Of a stretch of 21,352 nucleotides of DNA, positions 6,777 to 13,788 are shown piece after piece (position 1 is the stretch's first letter; each line of letters opens with the position of its first letter). The DNA is from an uncultured Collinsella sp. GTDB taxonomy: Bacteria; Actinomycetota; Coriobacteriia; Coriobacteriales; Coriobacteriaceae. Both the position numbers and the translations under genes were made by a program. Under the pieces are notes generated by a model. That model had not been told where the DNA came from. It worked only from the letters and a program-made list of their open reading frames with translations, and did no database searches. The stretch is taken from contig CAJLVJ010000037.1 in NCBI GenBank assembly GCA_905210085.1, forward strand, positions 1 through 21,352, in the 5' to 3' direction.

Positions 6777-8165
6777 CTACTTTTTGAGCGTGGCCAGAGC
6801 GGGATCGACCGGCGCAGGAGCCTCCAGATCGGAGACCTTCACAATGCCGTTTTCGTCGGAGAAGGCACGGTAAATGGTCTGAATCGCCAGGTCGAAGTCC
6901 TTCTCCTCGACGCCGATAATGATGTTGATCTCGTCGCAGCTCTGCGAAATCATGCGCACGCTCACGCCGGCCTGACCAAGCATGCCAAACAGATGGCCCG
7001 AGATGCCTGCACGGCCGCGCAGGTTACGACCGACAGTCGCGATAAGCGCCAAGCCCTCGACAACCTCGATCTCGAGCGGCTCGACCTCCTGCTGAATGTC
7101 GCCCACGAGCGAGTACAGCGAGTCGTGCACGTCCTGCTCCTGCACCACGGCGCCAAAGCGGTCGACACCGGTAGGCATGTGCTCGACGGAAACGTCATAG
7201 CGCTCGAAGACCGAAAGCGCACGGCGCATAAAGCCGACACGGGGCTTGGTGCGGTCGCGGGCCACGTTGATGGCGACAAAGCCGCGCTTGCCGGTCACGC
7301 CGGTAATGATGGGCTCCGCCTCGCCCTCGTCGGCCGTCTCGCTAATGATGGTGCCGGGGTCCTGTGGCGCATTGGTGTTCTTGATGACCAGCGGAATGCC
7401 TGCCTCGCGCACGGGGAACACGGCCTCCTCGTGCAGGACACTTGCGCCCATGTACGAAAGCTCGCGCAGCTCCTCGTAGGTAACGCGGGCGATGGGCTGA
7501 GCCTCAGGCACGATGCGCGGATCGGCAGAATAGAAGCCCGAGACGTCGGTCCAGTTCTCGTAAAGGTCGGCGCCCAGGCACTTAGCCAAAATCGAGCCCG
7601 AGATATCGCCGCCGCCACGATCGAGCAGCTTGATCTGGCCCTCACGCGTCGCGCCGTAGAAACCGGGCATAACAAAGCCGCCCTGCTGACCGTACTCCTG
7701 CACCAGCTCGGAGGTGCGGTTCATGCTGAGCGTACCGTCGTGATGGAACGCAACGACCGTCGCGGCATCCAGGAACGGCAGGCCCAGGTACTCGGCCATC
7801 AGGCGAGCGGTGAAGTACTCACCGCGGCTCACGAGCTCCTCGGTGGAGTAACCGCCCGAGCGGGCGCGCTCGGCAAAGGCCGCGAACTCCTCGCGGATGG
7901 GATAGGTAAGCTCCAGCTCGTCAGCAATATCAAAATAGCGCTGGCCAATGTCCTCGAGCAACTCCTCGCACGACACGTGATACTTAACGTGCGCGTTAAC
8001 CAGGTAGAGCAGGTCGGTCACCTTGGTGTCGCCCTTAAAGCGGCGACCGCAGGCAGAAACCACCACAAAACGGCGGGCAGGGTCGGCATCGACGATGGCC
8101 TTGATCTTCTTGAAGTGTTCGGCGTCGGCGACCGACGAGCCGCCAAACTTGGCAATCTTTATCAT
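6777..8165 (-). CDS. lysC: Aspartate kinase
   Basis: The enzyme phosphorylates aspartate, the first committed step of the aspartate family of amino acids. The 462-residue monofunctional kinase has the N-terminal KFGGSSV motif (6-12), the FVVVSACGRR core strand, the SRGEYFTARLMAEYLG helix and the nucleotide-binding GGGDISGSILAK loop. Two ACT regulatory domains follow from about residue 310 (ISQSCDEINIIIGVEEKDFDLAI near the end), implying feedback control by lysine and/or threonine. There is no homoserine dehydrogenase fusion. It is divergent from thrC with only 103 bases between the two starts, so no lysine riboswitch of normal size (about 170-180 bases) can fit upstream. The ribosome-binding site is weak (AAAGG, rather far from the ATG). 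Confidence 0.96.
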   Translation of the reverse strand: MIKIAKFGGSSVADAEHFKKIKAIVDADPARRFVVVSACGRRFKGDTKVTDLLYLVNAHVKYHVSCEELLEDIGQRYFDIADELELTYPIREEFAAFAERARSGGYSTEELVSRGEYFTARLMAEYLGLPFLDAATVVAFHHDGTLSMNRTSELVQEYGQQGGFVMPGFYGATREGQIKLLDRGGGDISGSILAKCLGADLYENWTDVSGFYSADPRIVPEAQPIARVTYEELRELSYMGASVLHEEAVFPVREAGIPLVIKNTNAPQDPGTIISETADEGEAEPIITGVTGKRGFVAINVARDRTKPRVGFMRRALSVFERYDVSVEHMPTGVDRFGAVVQEQDVHDSLYSLVGDIQQEVEPLEIEVVEGLALIATVGRNLRGRAGISGHLFGMLGQAGVSVRMISQSCDEINIIIGVEEKDFDLAIQTIYRAFSDENGIVKVSDLEAPAPVDPALATLKK

Positions 8166-8216
8166 GGGCTGGAGGTTACCTTTCTAAAAGCCTCTGCGAA
8201 CCTATTTTGCGTGCTC

Positions 8217-8225
8217 TGATACCAT
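8217..8225 (+). promoter_or_regulatory. Possible extended -10 of the thrC promoter
   Basis: TGATACCAT fits an extended -10 (TGn followed by TACCAT) 44 bases before the thrC ATG, inside the short divergent spacer with lysC. No good -35 is visible at 17 bases. The same TGnTACCAT form occurs upstream of the nucleosidase gene at 12536-12544 on the other strand. Confidence 0.35.
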
Positions 8226-8268
8226 GGTTTCACCGATTGGGACCAAGGCATCCGAGGAGCAGTGTTAT

Positions 8269-9786
8269 ATGGGAACTTATCATAGTACACGAGGACGCAC
8301 TTTATCGTGCTCAAGTAAGGTGGCAATCCGTACCGGCATCGCTCCCGACGGGGGTTTGTTTGTCTCGGACGAGCTCGGCACCCAGCAGGTCGATATCAGC
8401 TCGCTTGCAGCTAAATCGTACTTTGAAATCGCTCAAGATGTGTTGGGAATGTTACTGAATGATTACACGGCCGAAGAAATTTCGGCGTGTGTCGACGAGG
8501 CATACCGCGGCACGTTCGCGAGTGAAGAGGTTACGCCGCTCGTCAAACTCGACGCTGCGCCGGGTGTTGACGCCCCTCAGACCTATGTGATGGAACTCTT
8601 TGGCGGCCCTACAAGCGCCTTCAAGGACGTCGCCCTGCAGATGCTCCCCCGTCTGATGGCCCGCACTTCCGCCAAGGACGGCGGCGCCGAGCGCATCATG
8701 ATCGTCACCGCCACGTCGGGCGACACGGGCAAGGCTGCGCTCGCCGGTTTTGCCGACGCTCCGGGCACGGGCATCACCGTCTTTTATCCCGAGGGCAAGG
8801 TTAGCCGCGTCCAGAACCTGCAGATGTCCACGCAGGAGGGCGACAACGTCGCCGTCTGCGGCATCCGCGGCAACTTTGACGACGCCCAGAGCGCCGTCAA
8901 GCGCATCTTTGCCGATAAGGAGCTTGCCGAGCGCCTGGAAGCCGCCGGCACGGTGCTTTCGAGCGCCAACTCTATCAATGTCGGCCGTCTGGTACCGCAG
9001 GTCGTCTACTACTTTGCCGCCTATGCGCAGCTGCTGCGCGCCGGCGCTATCGAGGCTGGCGACGCCGTAGAGTTCTGTGTGCCCACCGGCAACTTTGGCG
9101 ATATCTTGGCCGGCTACTACGCCAAGCGCATGGGCCTGCCCGTCGCCAAGCTCATCGTCGCGAGCGACAAGAACAACGTGCTTGCCGACTTCCTGACCAC
9201 CGGCGTCTACGACCGTAACCGCCCGTTCTTCACGACCATCTCGCCGTCGATGGACATCCTCATCAGCTCTAACCTGGAGCGCATGCTGTACTTCCTGTCC
9301 GATGGCGACTGCGAACTCGTTGCCGGCCTTATGGAGCAGTTGGCACAGACCGGTCGCTACGAGGTACCCGCCGAGCTGCTGGCCAAGATTCAGAGCGTCT
9401 TTGGCTGCGGCTGGGCCAGCGAGGACGAGGTCCGCGCTGCCATCAAGAGTTGCTGGGACGCCAACGGCTACGTGATCGACCCGCACACCGCTTGCGGCTA
9501 TCACGTCTTTGAAAAGGTCGCTCCCGCCGAGGGCGCCAAGGCTCGCGTGCTGCTTTCGACCGCCAGCCCCTACAAGTTCCCGCGCGCCTGCTGCGACGCC
9601 CTGGGCCTCGACGTTCCCGAGGATGATTTTGAGGCTATGCGTGTACTCGAGCAGGCCACCAACACGGTCGCCCCGGTCCAACTCGCCGAGCTTGAGTCCA
9701 AGCCTGTCCGCTTCGAAGACGTCTGCGACGTAGCCGACATGGCCAACTACGTCGAGTCTGCAGCAAAAAAGATGACTACCAACTAA
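8269..9786 (+). CDS. thrC: Threonine synthase
   Basis: This PLP enzyme converts O-phosphohomoserine and water to threonine and phosphate. The start at 8269 gives MGTYHSTRG, the conserved N-terminus of the family, and has GAGGAG nine bases upstream; a longer frame from 8224 lacks these properties. The 505-residue length is normal for the longer bacterial/yeast-like class. PLP Lys119 lies in GGPTSAFKD, the phosphate-binding region is ATSGDTGKAAL, and PTGNFGDILAGYYAK is conserved. A strong terminator follows the stop. Its partner thrB is 202 bases downstream on the same strand, and lysC is divergent. Confidence 0.96.
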   Translation: MGTYHSTRGRTLSCSSKVAIRTGIAPDGGLFVSDELGTQQVDISSLAAKSYFEIAQDVLGMLLNDYTAEEISACVDEAYRGTFASEEVTPLVKLDAAPGVDAPQTYVMELFGGPTSAFKDVALQMLPRLMARTSAKDGGAERIMIVTATSGDTGKAALAGFADAPGTGITVFYPEGKVSRVQNLQMSTQEGDNVAVCGIRGNFDDAQSAVKRIFADKELAERLEAAGTVLSSANSINVGRLVPQVVYYFAAYAQLLRAGAIEAGDAVEFCVPTGNFGDILAGYYAKRMGLPVAKLIVASDKNNVLADFLTTGVYDRNRPFFTTISPSMDILISSNLERMLYFLSDGDCELVAGLMEQLAQTGRYEVPAELLAKIQSVFGCGWASEDEVRAAIKSCWDANGYVIDPHTACGYHVFEKVAPAEGAKARVLLSTASPYKFPRACCDALGLDVPEDDFEAMRVLEQATNTVAPVQLAELESKPVRFEDVCDVADMANYVESAAKKMTTN

Positions 9787-9797
9787 AACCCCTTATA

Positions 9798-9830
9798 AGG
9801 CGCCGGCGAAAGCCGGCGCACCTTCTTTTT
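9798..9830 (+). terminator. Intrinsic terminator after thrC
   Basis: Eight-base G+C arms GCGCCGGC/GCCGGCGC (9800-9807 and 9812-9819) close a GAAA tetraloop. A flanking AAGG/CCTT extends the stem imperfectly, and TTTTT follows at 9826-9830. It lies 11 bases after the thrC stop and should end most thrC transcripts, so thrB probably needs readthrough or its own promoter. Confidence 0.88.
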
Positions 9831-9862
9831 ATTTAGCTTTCGGGATAATGACGAGCATGCGA

Positions 9863-9974
9863 GCGGGTCTGGCCGTTTAGTTCGTCGCGAGTTCCGCACG
9901 AGCCGGAAAGCACTTAATGTGCTTTCCGAGCGAGCCAGGACTGCCCGAGCAGCGAACTAAACGGCCAGACCCGC
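9863..9974. repeat. Nested palindrome B between thrC and thrB
   Basis: Perfect 22-base outer arms (9863-9884 and 9953-9974) enclose asymmetric loops of 19 and 24 bases and a perfect 10-base inner stem CGGAAAGCAC/GTGCTTTCCG (9904-9913 and 9919-9928) with a five-base loop. The right arm ends directly before the thrB ribosome-binding site, so in a thrB transcript it would form the whole 5' leader structure. Read on the minus strand its loops contain GTCCT and TGCGGAA at positions similar to the asd and thrB 3' elements, but it lacks the CCTTGTCC and GCTCC cap sequences. It is at best a distant family member. Confidence 0.8.
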
Positions 9975-9988
9975 CCAGGAGGACCCAC

Positions 9989-10870
9989 ATGATCAAAATC
10001 ACCGTCCCAGCAACCAGCGCCAACCTAGGCATCGGCTACGACACCCTCGGCATGGCCGTCAGCCTCTACTCGCACTTCACCTTCGAGCGCGCCGACAAGC
10101 TCACCATCACGGGCTGCCCCAAGGAGTTCCAAAACGAGAATAACCTGGTCTATGTGAGCTTTGTCGATGCGCTGGCCGCATGGGGCGAGCCGGCCTTCCC
10201 CGTTGCCATCGACATCCAGACCGACGTGCCCGTCGCCCGCGGCCTGGGCTCCAGCTCCACCTGCGTCGTCGCCGGCATCATGGCAGCCGCCGCACTGACG
10301 GGCCACACCGTCGACCGTGCCGAGCTTGTTCGCATTGCCACCGAAGTCGAGGGGCATCCTGATAACGTCGCTCCCGCCATCCTTGGCGGCGCCGTCTGCT
10401 CCTTTACGCCGACCGATTCGCTCCCCCAATGTCTGCGCTACGAGGTGAGCGATCGCTTGCGTTTTATTACCGTGATTCCGCCCTACGAGGTACATACGAG
10501 CGAGGCGCGCAAGGTCGTGCCGCAGGAGATTCCACTCTCCACCGCCGTATGGCAAATGGGCCGCATCGCCGGCATGACGCGCGGCCTGGAGACCGGCGAC
10601 CTTGACCTGATTGCCGCCGCTAATGACGACCGCATTCAGGAGCCCTATCGTCGCCGCCTGATTCCCGACTACAACGCCGTGCGCGACACCTGCCTTAACG
10701 GCGGCGCTAAAACCATCTGGATTAGCGGCTCGGGCTCGACCCTCATGGCTGTGACCGACGACACCATCGTGGCAAAGTTCCTGCAGGTCAAGCTGCGCGA
10801 GCAGTTCCCCAAGTGCGACACGCATATCCTCACGTGCGACACGGAAGGCGCTCAAATCGAGTACCTGTAG
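9989..10870 (+). CDS. thrB: Homoserine kinase
   Basis: This GHMP-family kinase phosphorylates homoserine, supplying the substrate of ThrC. ATG at 9989 is preceded by AGGAGGA at a good distance; the longer upstream frame runs through a palindrome and is rejected. The 293-residue protein opens with the family N-terminus VPATSANLGIGYDTLGMA (motif 1), has the glycine/serine-rich ATP loop PVARGLGSSSTCVVAG, EVEGHPDNVAPAILGGA in the middle, and the C-terminal motif GGAKTIWISGSGSTLMA. Transcription may depend on readthrough of the thrC terminator or on a promoter in the spacer. Its last codons form part of an outer palindromic arm that continues downstream. Confidence 0.96.
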   Translation: MIKITVPATSANLGIGYDTLGMAVSLYSHFTFERADKLTITGCPKEFQNENNLVYVSFVDALAAWGEPAFPVAIDIQTDVPVARGLGSSSTCVVAGIMAAAALTGHTVDRAELVRIATEVEGHPDNVAPAILGGAVCSFTPTDSLPQCLRYEVSDRLRFITVIPPYEVHTSEARKVVPQEIPLSTAVWQMGRIAGMTRGLETGDLDLIAAANDDRIQEPYRRRLIPDYNAVRDTCLNGGAKTIWISGSGSTLMAVTDDTIVAKFLQVKLREQFPKCDTHILTCDTEGAQIEYL

Positions 10871-11053
10871 ACATCCTCCTCATATACCTGTCCGGGACGG
10901 TCGGGATATTCCCTCAAAATCGTCCTCGCGCATGAAGGCCCCTTGTCCTGCTCCTACGGAGCGACGGACAAGGGGCCTTCGCGCTGCGGAATGATTTTGA
11001 GGGAATATCCCGACCGTCCCTGCGCCTACCTTGCTGAGGATGTCTACAGGGAC
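10861..11053 (+). repeat. Large nested palindromic element, copy C, 3' of thrB
   Basis: There are four nested helices. The outermost arms 10861-10878 and 11036-11053 pair at 17 of 18 positions and include the end and stop codon of thrB. The next arms, 10894-10921 and 10993-11020, are perfect over 28 bases. A GCGC/GCGC helix (10928-10931 with 10981-10984) and perfect 15-base inner arms (10934-10948 and 10966-10980) follow, and the cap is GCTCC-TAC-GGAGC (10950-10962). The spacers between the two outermost arm pairs are both 15 bases. Internal-loop strands GTCCTC and TGCGGAAT, the flank ACCTGTCC and the cap match the element after asd, in the same orientation relative to the preceding gene. thrB and engB converge here, so it may also serve as a terminator, though no T-run is present. 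Confidence 0.88.
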
Positions 11054-11126
11054 CCACGCTTTGAAGGGGCGCCAGGCTGATAGTTGATTTTTATTGGCAG
11101 GGGCTCTTGCTGGTAAGGGGCACTCA

Positions 11127-11717
11127 CTAGAGGCAGGCCTCGGCAATGCGGCGCTTAAGCTCGTCGATGCCGGTACCGGTCTGGGAGCTCGTGATGATCA
11201 CATTCTCGGCAGGGACGTTGAGCTGCTTTTTGATGGCTGCTGCCTGGCGGGCCTGTTGGGTGCGGCTGAGCTTGTCGGCCTTGGTGAGGCAGACGATAAA
11301 GTTGAACTCGTTGCCCTGTAGGTAGTCAATCATGTCGTGATCGAGCTTGCTGGGGTCGTGGCGGATATCCACCAGAGAGACGACCAAGTTAAAGCTGCGC
11401 TCGGAGTCAAAGAAATCGCCAATGAGCTCGGCCCAGCGGTCGCGCTCGGCCTTGGAACGACGGGCGAAACCGTAGCCCGGCAGGTCCACAAAATGCACGT
11501 CGTCGGCCTCAAAAAAGTTGATGTTGCTCGTCTTGCCCGGCGTGCTCGAAACCTTGACCAGGTTCTTGCGGCCAAAGAGTTTGTTCATGATGGAGGACTT
11601 GCCCACGTTGGAGCGGCCGACGAAGCTCACCTCGGGACAGGTTGACTCGGGAATCTGCGAAACCTTGCCGTAGCTGGCGACGAACTTGGCAAGCTGGTAG
11701 TTAATTGAATCGGCCAT
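11127..11717 (-). CDS. engB: Ribosome-biogenesis GTP-binding protein EngB/YsxC
   Basis: This small essential-type GTPase takes part in 50S ribosomal subunit assembly in the cytoplasm. The 196-residue protein has G1 GRSNVGKS (34-41), the switch region VSSTPGKTSNINFF (G2 Thr), G3 DLPGYGFA (78-85), G4 TKADKL and a SSQTGTG G5-like motif near the C-terminus. The start at ATG 11717 is chosen over an in-frame GTG six bases upstream because AGGAG lies five bases before the ATG and abuts the GTG. The nucleosidase gene ends 39 bases upstream, so they probably share a transcript. Confidence 0.96.
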   Translation of the reverse strand: MADSINYQLAKFVASYGKVSQIPESTCPEVSFVGRSNVGKSSIMNKLFGRKNLVKVSSTPGKTSNINFFEADDVHFVDLPGYGFARRSKAERDRWAELIGDFFDSERSFNLVVSLVDIRHDPSKLDHDMIDYLQGNEFNFIVCLTKADKLSRTQQARQAAAIKKQLNVPAENVIITSSQTGTGIDELKRRIAEACL

Positions 11718-11756
11718 GGACACTCCTTGGTCGTAGGTTCTTACAAAACGGGCGTG

Positions 11757-12497
11757 CTATTGCGCGGCGGCGATACGACGAACGATGTCAAGCGTGATGC
11801 CGCTCGCGGTGCGAGCGTACTCGTCCAGATCGAACTCGCGCTCGCAAAACGCGTCATATGCCTCGTCACAATTATCGCTGATAGCGCGCAGTACCAGGCA
11901 ATCGACACCATTCTTGGCCGCGATGTGCGCAATTGCCGCGCCCTCCATCTCGACGCAATCGGCATGCGTCGCCTCGATAGCGTCGTTGCGCATGGTGGCG
12001 CCCGTCACAAAGCGGTTACCCGTGGCAATCGTGCCGACCAGGAACTGCTTGGTGCCCTCATTCGAAGCGACTGCATTTGTCGAAGCGTCAACAAACCCAC
12101 GCTCAGCAAGCACGTCGGCGGCAATATCGACCAGCGCGGGCGTCGAGCCAAACTCCTCGAGCCCCGGTGCGGACTCGGCGATAAGCGCGGTATCGGTATC
12201 CAGATAGCGTAGGCGTTTGCCAATGACCACGTCGTCGATATGGAGCTTGGGGTTCAAACCGCCCGCAATGCCCGAAAACACAACAGCCTGCGGAGCATAC
12301 TTGCTAATGAGGTGCTGTGTTGCAGCGGCGGCGTTCACCGTGCCCATGCCCGCCGTTGTGGCGACAACTGTCAGGCCGTCGAGCTCACCGCTCACAACGG
12401 TCAAGCCTGCCTCCCGTGCCTCGCAAACGTCGCTCAGCTCTTCCTTAATCTGCATGATCTCTTTTTCGAGCGCACCGATAATCGCAATGGTAGCCAT
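11757..12497 (-). CDS. mtnN: 5'-methylthioadenosine/S-adenosylhomocysteine nucleosidase
   Basis: The enzyme cleaves adenine from methylthioadenosine and S-adenosylhomocysteine, recycling methyl-donor by-products and yielding S-ribosylhomocysteine. The 246-residue length fits the family. Visible motifs are the N-terminal AIIGALEKE with its catalytic Glu, the phosphate/ribose region TTAGMGTVNAAAAT, GIAGGLN, the VEMEGAAIAHIA segment with the ribose-binding Met-Glu, and the catalytic Asp in RAISDN. The ATG at 12497 is chosen over an upstream TTG because GGGG-type Shine-Dalgarno bases precede it. The first gene of a likely mtnN-engB unit. Confidence 0.94.
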   Translation of the reverse strand: MATIAIIGALEKEIMQIKEELSDVCEAREAGLTVVSGELDGLTVVATTAGMGTVNAAAATQHLISKYAPQAVVFSGIAGGLNPKLHIDDVVIGKRLRYLDTDTALIAESAPGLEEFGSTPALVDIAADVLAERGFVDASTNAVASNEGTKQFLVGTIATGNRFVTGATMRNDAIEATHADCVEMEGAAIAHIAAKNGVDCLVLRAISDNCDEAYDAFCEREFDLDEYARTASGITLDIVRRIAAAQ

Positions 12498-12535
12498 GCC
12501 ATTCCCCAAACCTATTCGAAATTCTCAACCACGGT

Positions 12536-12568
12536 ATGGTACCAGCATTTTGTTTGACCTCGTCAAAC
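12536..12568 (-). promoter_or_regulatory. Possible mtnN promoter overlapping an inverted repeat
   Basis: On the minus strand an extended -10, TGGTACCAT, lies at 12536-12544, with a TTGACG -35-like hexamer at 12561-12566 (19-base spacer, longer than ideal). The hexamer lies inside the inverted repeat GTTTGAC-CTC-GTCAAAC (12552-12568), which could be a repressor site, or the end of the remnant gene just upstream. Confidence 0.35.
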
Positions 12569-12575
12569 GAACACG

Positions 12576-12776
12576 CTAAGCCAGTGCAGCTCGCGTATCA
12601 AACAGAGCCTTTGCAATCGCGGCCGTAACCTCACTCGAGCGGTCGCTCCACGGCATCGATGTCATGATACCCATGACATAGGTACAGCCATCGATGTCGA
12701 TAAGGCCCGCATCGCATGTCGAATAGCAACCGTCCTCGCTGATCCAACCCGCCTTGTTGCACATCTTAAAGGGTAG
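12576..12776 (-). pseudogene. Remnant of a serine hydrolase / class A beta-lactamase-like gene
   Basis: About 66 codons resembling the C-terminal end of the beta-lactamase2/serine-hydrolase fold remain: KAGWISEDGCYSTCDAGLIDI recalls the conserved K-[TA]-G motif followed by the D-A-G-[IL]-[VI] strand, and TYVMGIMTSMPW the last core strand. The frame is closed upstream by a TGA at 12777-12779, and pflA ends at 12796. The nucleophile (SxxK) domain is absent, so no activity is expected. It is probably a decay product truncated at its 5' end. A short independent protein from the ATG at 12764 cannot be excluded, but no ribosome-binding site supports it. Confidence 0.6.
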
Positions 12777-12795
12777 TCAATTTGGGACGGGCTTG

Positions 12796-13614
12796 TTAGC
12801 CGATGGCCGACCTGAGCTCCGCACGGCGCTTTTTCATACCGGCCATGACGGCATTGCGCAGCTCGGGCATGCGCGCGGTATCCATCTGTGGAACGCCCTC
12901 AAGCTTATAGGGAATCCCCAGCTGCTCGTATTTGACGACACCCATGGTGTGATACGGCAGCATCTCCAGGCCGACCACGTTATGCCACGGGGCGATTAAA
13001 CGACCGAGCGCCTCGCACTCCTCCACCGTGTCGGTAATGCCCGGTACCACCACGTGACGGATAACGACCTTAATCTTGCGACGCGCGAGCTCATCACCAA
13101 ACGCCAGAATGCGTGCGGGATCGCAACCGGTCAGCTTTTTATGCTCGACGGGATCGGCATGCTTGATGTCGAGCAAAACCATGTCGGTCTCGTTGAGAAC
13201 GGCATCGAACTTCTCGGGGTGATTGGGATCAAACGCATATCCGCAGCTGTCAAGGCAGGTATGTACACGGCCATCGGGGTTGTTATGCATAGCACGAAAC
13301 AGATCGGCCAAAAACTCGGGCTGCAGGAGCGGCTCGCCGCCGGACACCGTAATGCCACCGCTGCGATAGAACTCGTGGTTACTCTGGAACTCATCCATCA
13401 GGTGTTCGACGGTCACCATGGTGCCGCCGTTGACCGACCAGGTATCGGGATTGTGGCAATACGCGCAGCGCATGGGACAGCCCTGAACAAACACCACAAA
13501 GCGGATGCCGGGTCCGTCGACCGTTCCCATCGTCTCGATCGAATGCACGCGGCCAAGGGCAAACGCAGAGTCCTCGGGACGAGCGTCCACACCCTCAAGC
13601 GTCATTTCTGCCAT
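12796..13614 (-). CDS. pflA: Pyruvate formate-lyase-activating enzyme (radical SAM)
   Basis: The enzyme uses a [4Fe-4S] cluster and S-adenosylmethionine to install the glycyl radical on pyruvate formate-lyase, a key step of anaerobic mixed-acid metabolism. The 272-residue protein carries the cluster motif CPMRCAYC (Cys46, Cys50, Cys53), the TVDGPGIRFVVFVQG lead-in, the SAM-binding GGITVSGGEPLLQ segment and the late LEMLPYHTMGVVKYEQLG, typical of PflA. The start at 13614 is chosen because the upstream extension has no ATG/GTG start; AAGG lies about eleven bases before it. No pflB is adjacent in this window, so its substrate is encoded elsewhere, or the target is another glycyl-radical enzyme. 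Confidence 0.92.
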   Translation of the reverse strand: MAEMTLEGVDARPEDSAFALGRVHSIETMGTVDGPGIRFVVFVQGCPMRCAYCHNPDTWSVNGGTMVTVEHLMDEFQSNHEFYRSGGITVSGGEPLLQPEFLADLFRAMHNNPDGRVHTCLDSCGYAFDPNHPEKFDAVLNETDMVLLDIKHADPVEHKKLTGCDPARILAFGDELARRKIKVVIRHVVVPGITDTVEECEALGRLIAPWHNVVGLEMLPYHTMGVVKYEQLGIPYKLEGVPQMDTARMPELRNAVMAGMKKRRAELRSAIG

Positions 13615-13664
13615 TCGCGCTACCTTGCCTCTCCTTGGATGCAACCAATTAAAATGCCAGAGTC

Positions 13665-13706
13665 ATTCTAGCCCATGCGTTTGCGTTTAAACGTCTCGGA
13701 CTAGAA
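13665..13706 (-). promoter_or_regulatory. Probable pflA promoter region with inverted repeat
   Basis: A TAGAAT -10-like hexamer (13665-13670, minus strand) lies about 50 bases before the pflA start. It forms part of an inverted repeat: TTCTAGCCC at 13666-13674 and GGACTAGAA at 13698-13706 pair at eight of nine positions. A perfect GTTTAAAC palindrome (13685-13692) sits near the expected -35. This could be a binding site for an oxygen or redox regulator; I cannot assign the family. Confidence 0.4.
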
Positions 13707-13724
13707 CGGCACGTTTTAATCTAT

Positions 13725-13746
13725 CCCCCATCAGCATGGCTGGGGG
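13725..13746 (-). terminator. Weak terminator-like hairpin after degV
   Basis: CCCCCA (13725-13730) pairs with TGGGGG (13741-13746) around a ten-base loop that can itself pair GC/GC. On the minus strand only ATAGATTAAAA follows, so it is a poor intrinsic terminator. Confidence 0.4.
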
Positions 13747-13788
13747 CTACGTCGAGATGTCAGGCTGAAGAACGCTCGCCTGCGGCCT

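Noticed and set aside
6750..8219. 489-codon plus-strand open frame opposite lysC
   Set aside because: It is the antisense shadow of a strongly conserved aspartate kinase in G+C-rich DNA. Its translation shows no recognisable motif.
8166..8268. Lysine riboswitch upstream of lysC
   Set aside because: The 103-base divergent spacer is too short and lacks the expected multi-helix core.
8452..9681. 409-codon minus-strand frame opposite thrC
   Set aside because: It is a shadow of threonine synthase produced by codon bias; no motif or start signal.
9787..9988. T-box or threonine attenuator before thrB
   Set aside because: No T-box consensus, leader peptide with threonine codons or terminator/antiterminator pair is visible; a plain terminator and a palindrome account for the sequence.
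9917..9988. Longer N-terminus for ThrB from 9917
   Set aside because: It would translate one arm of the palindrome, whereas the ATG at 9989 has a strong AGGAGGA and the family N-terminus.
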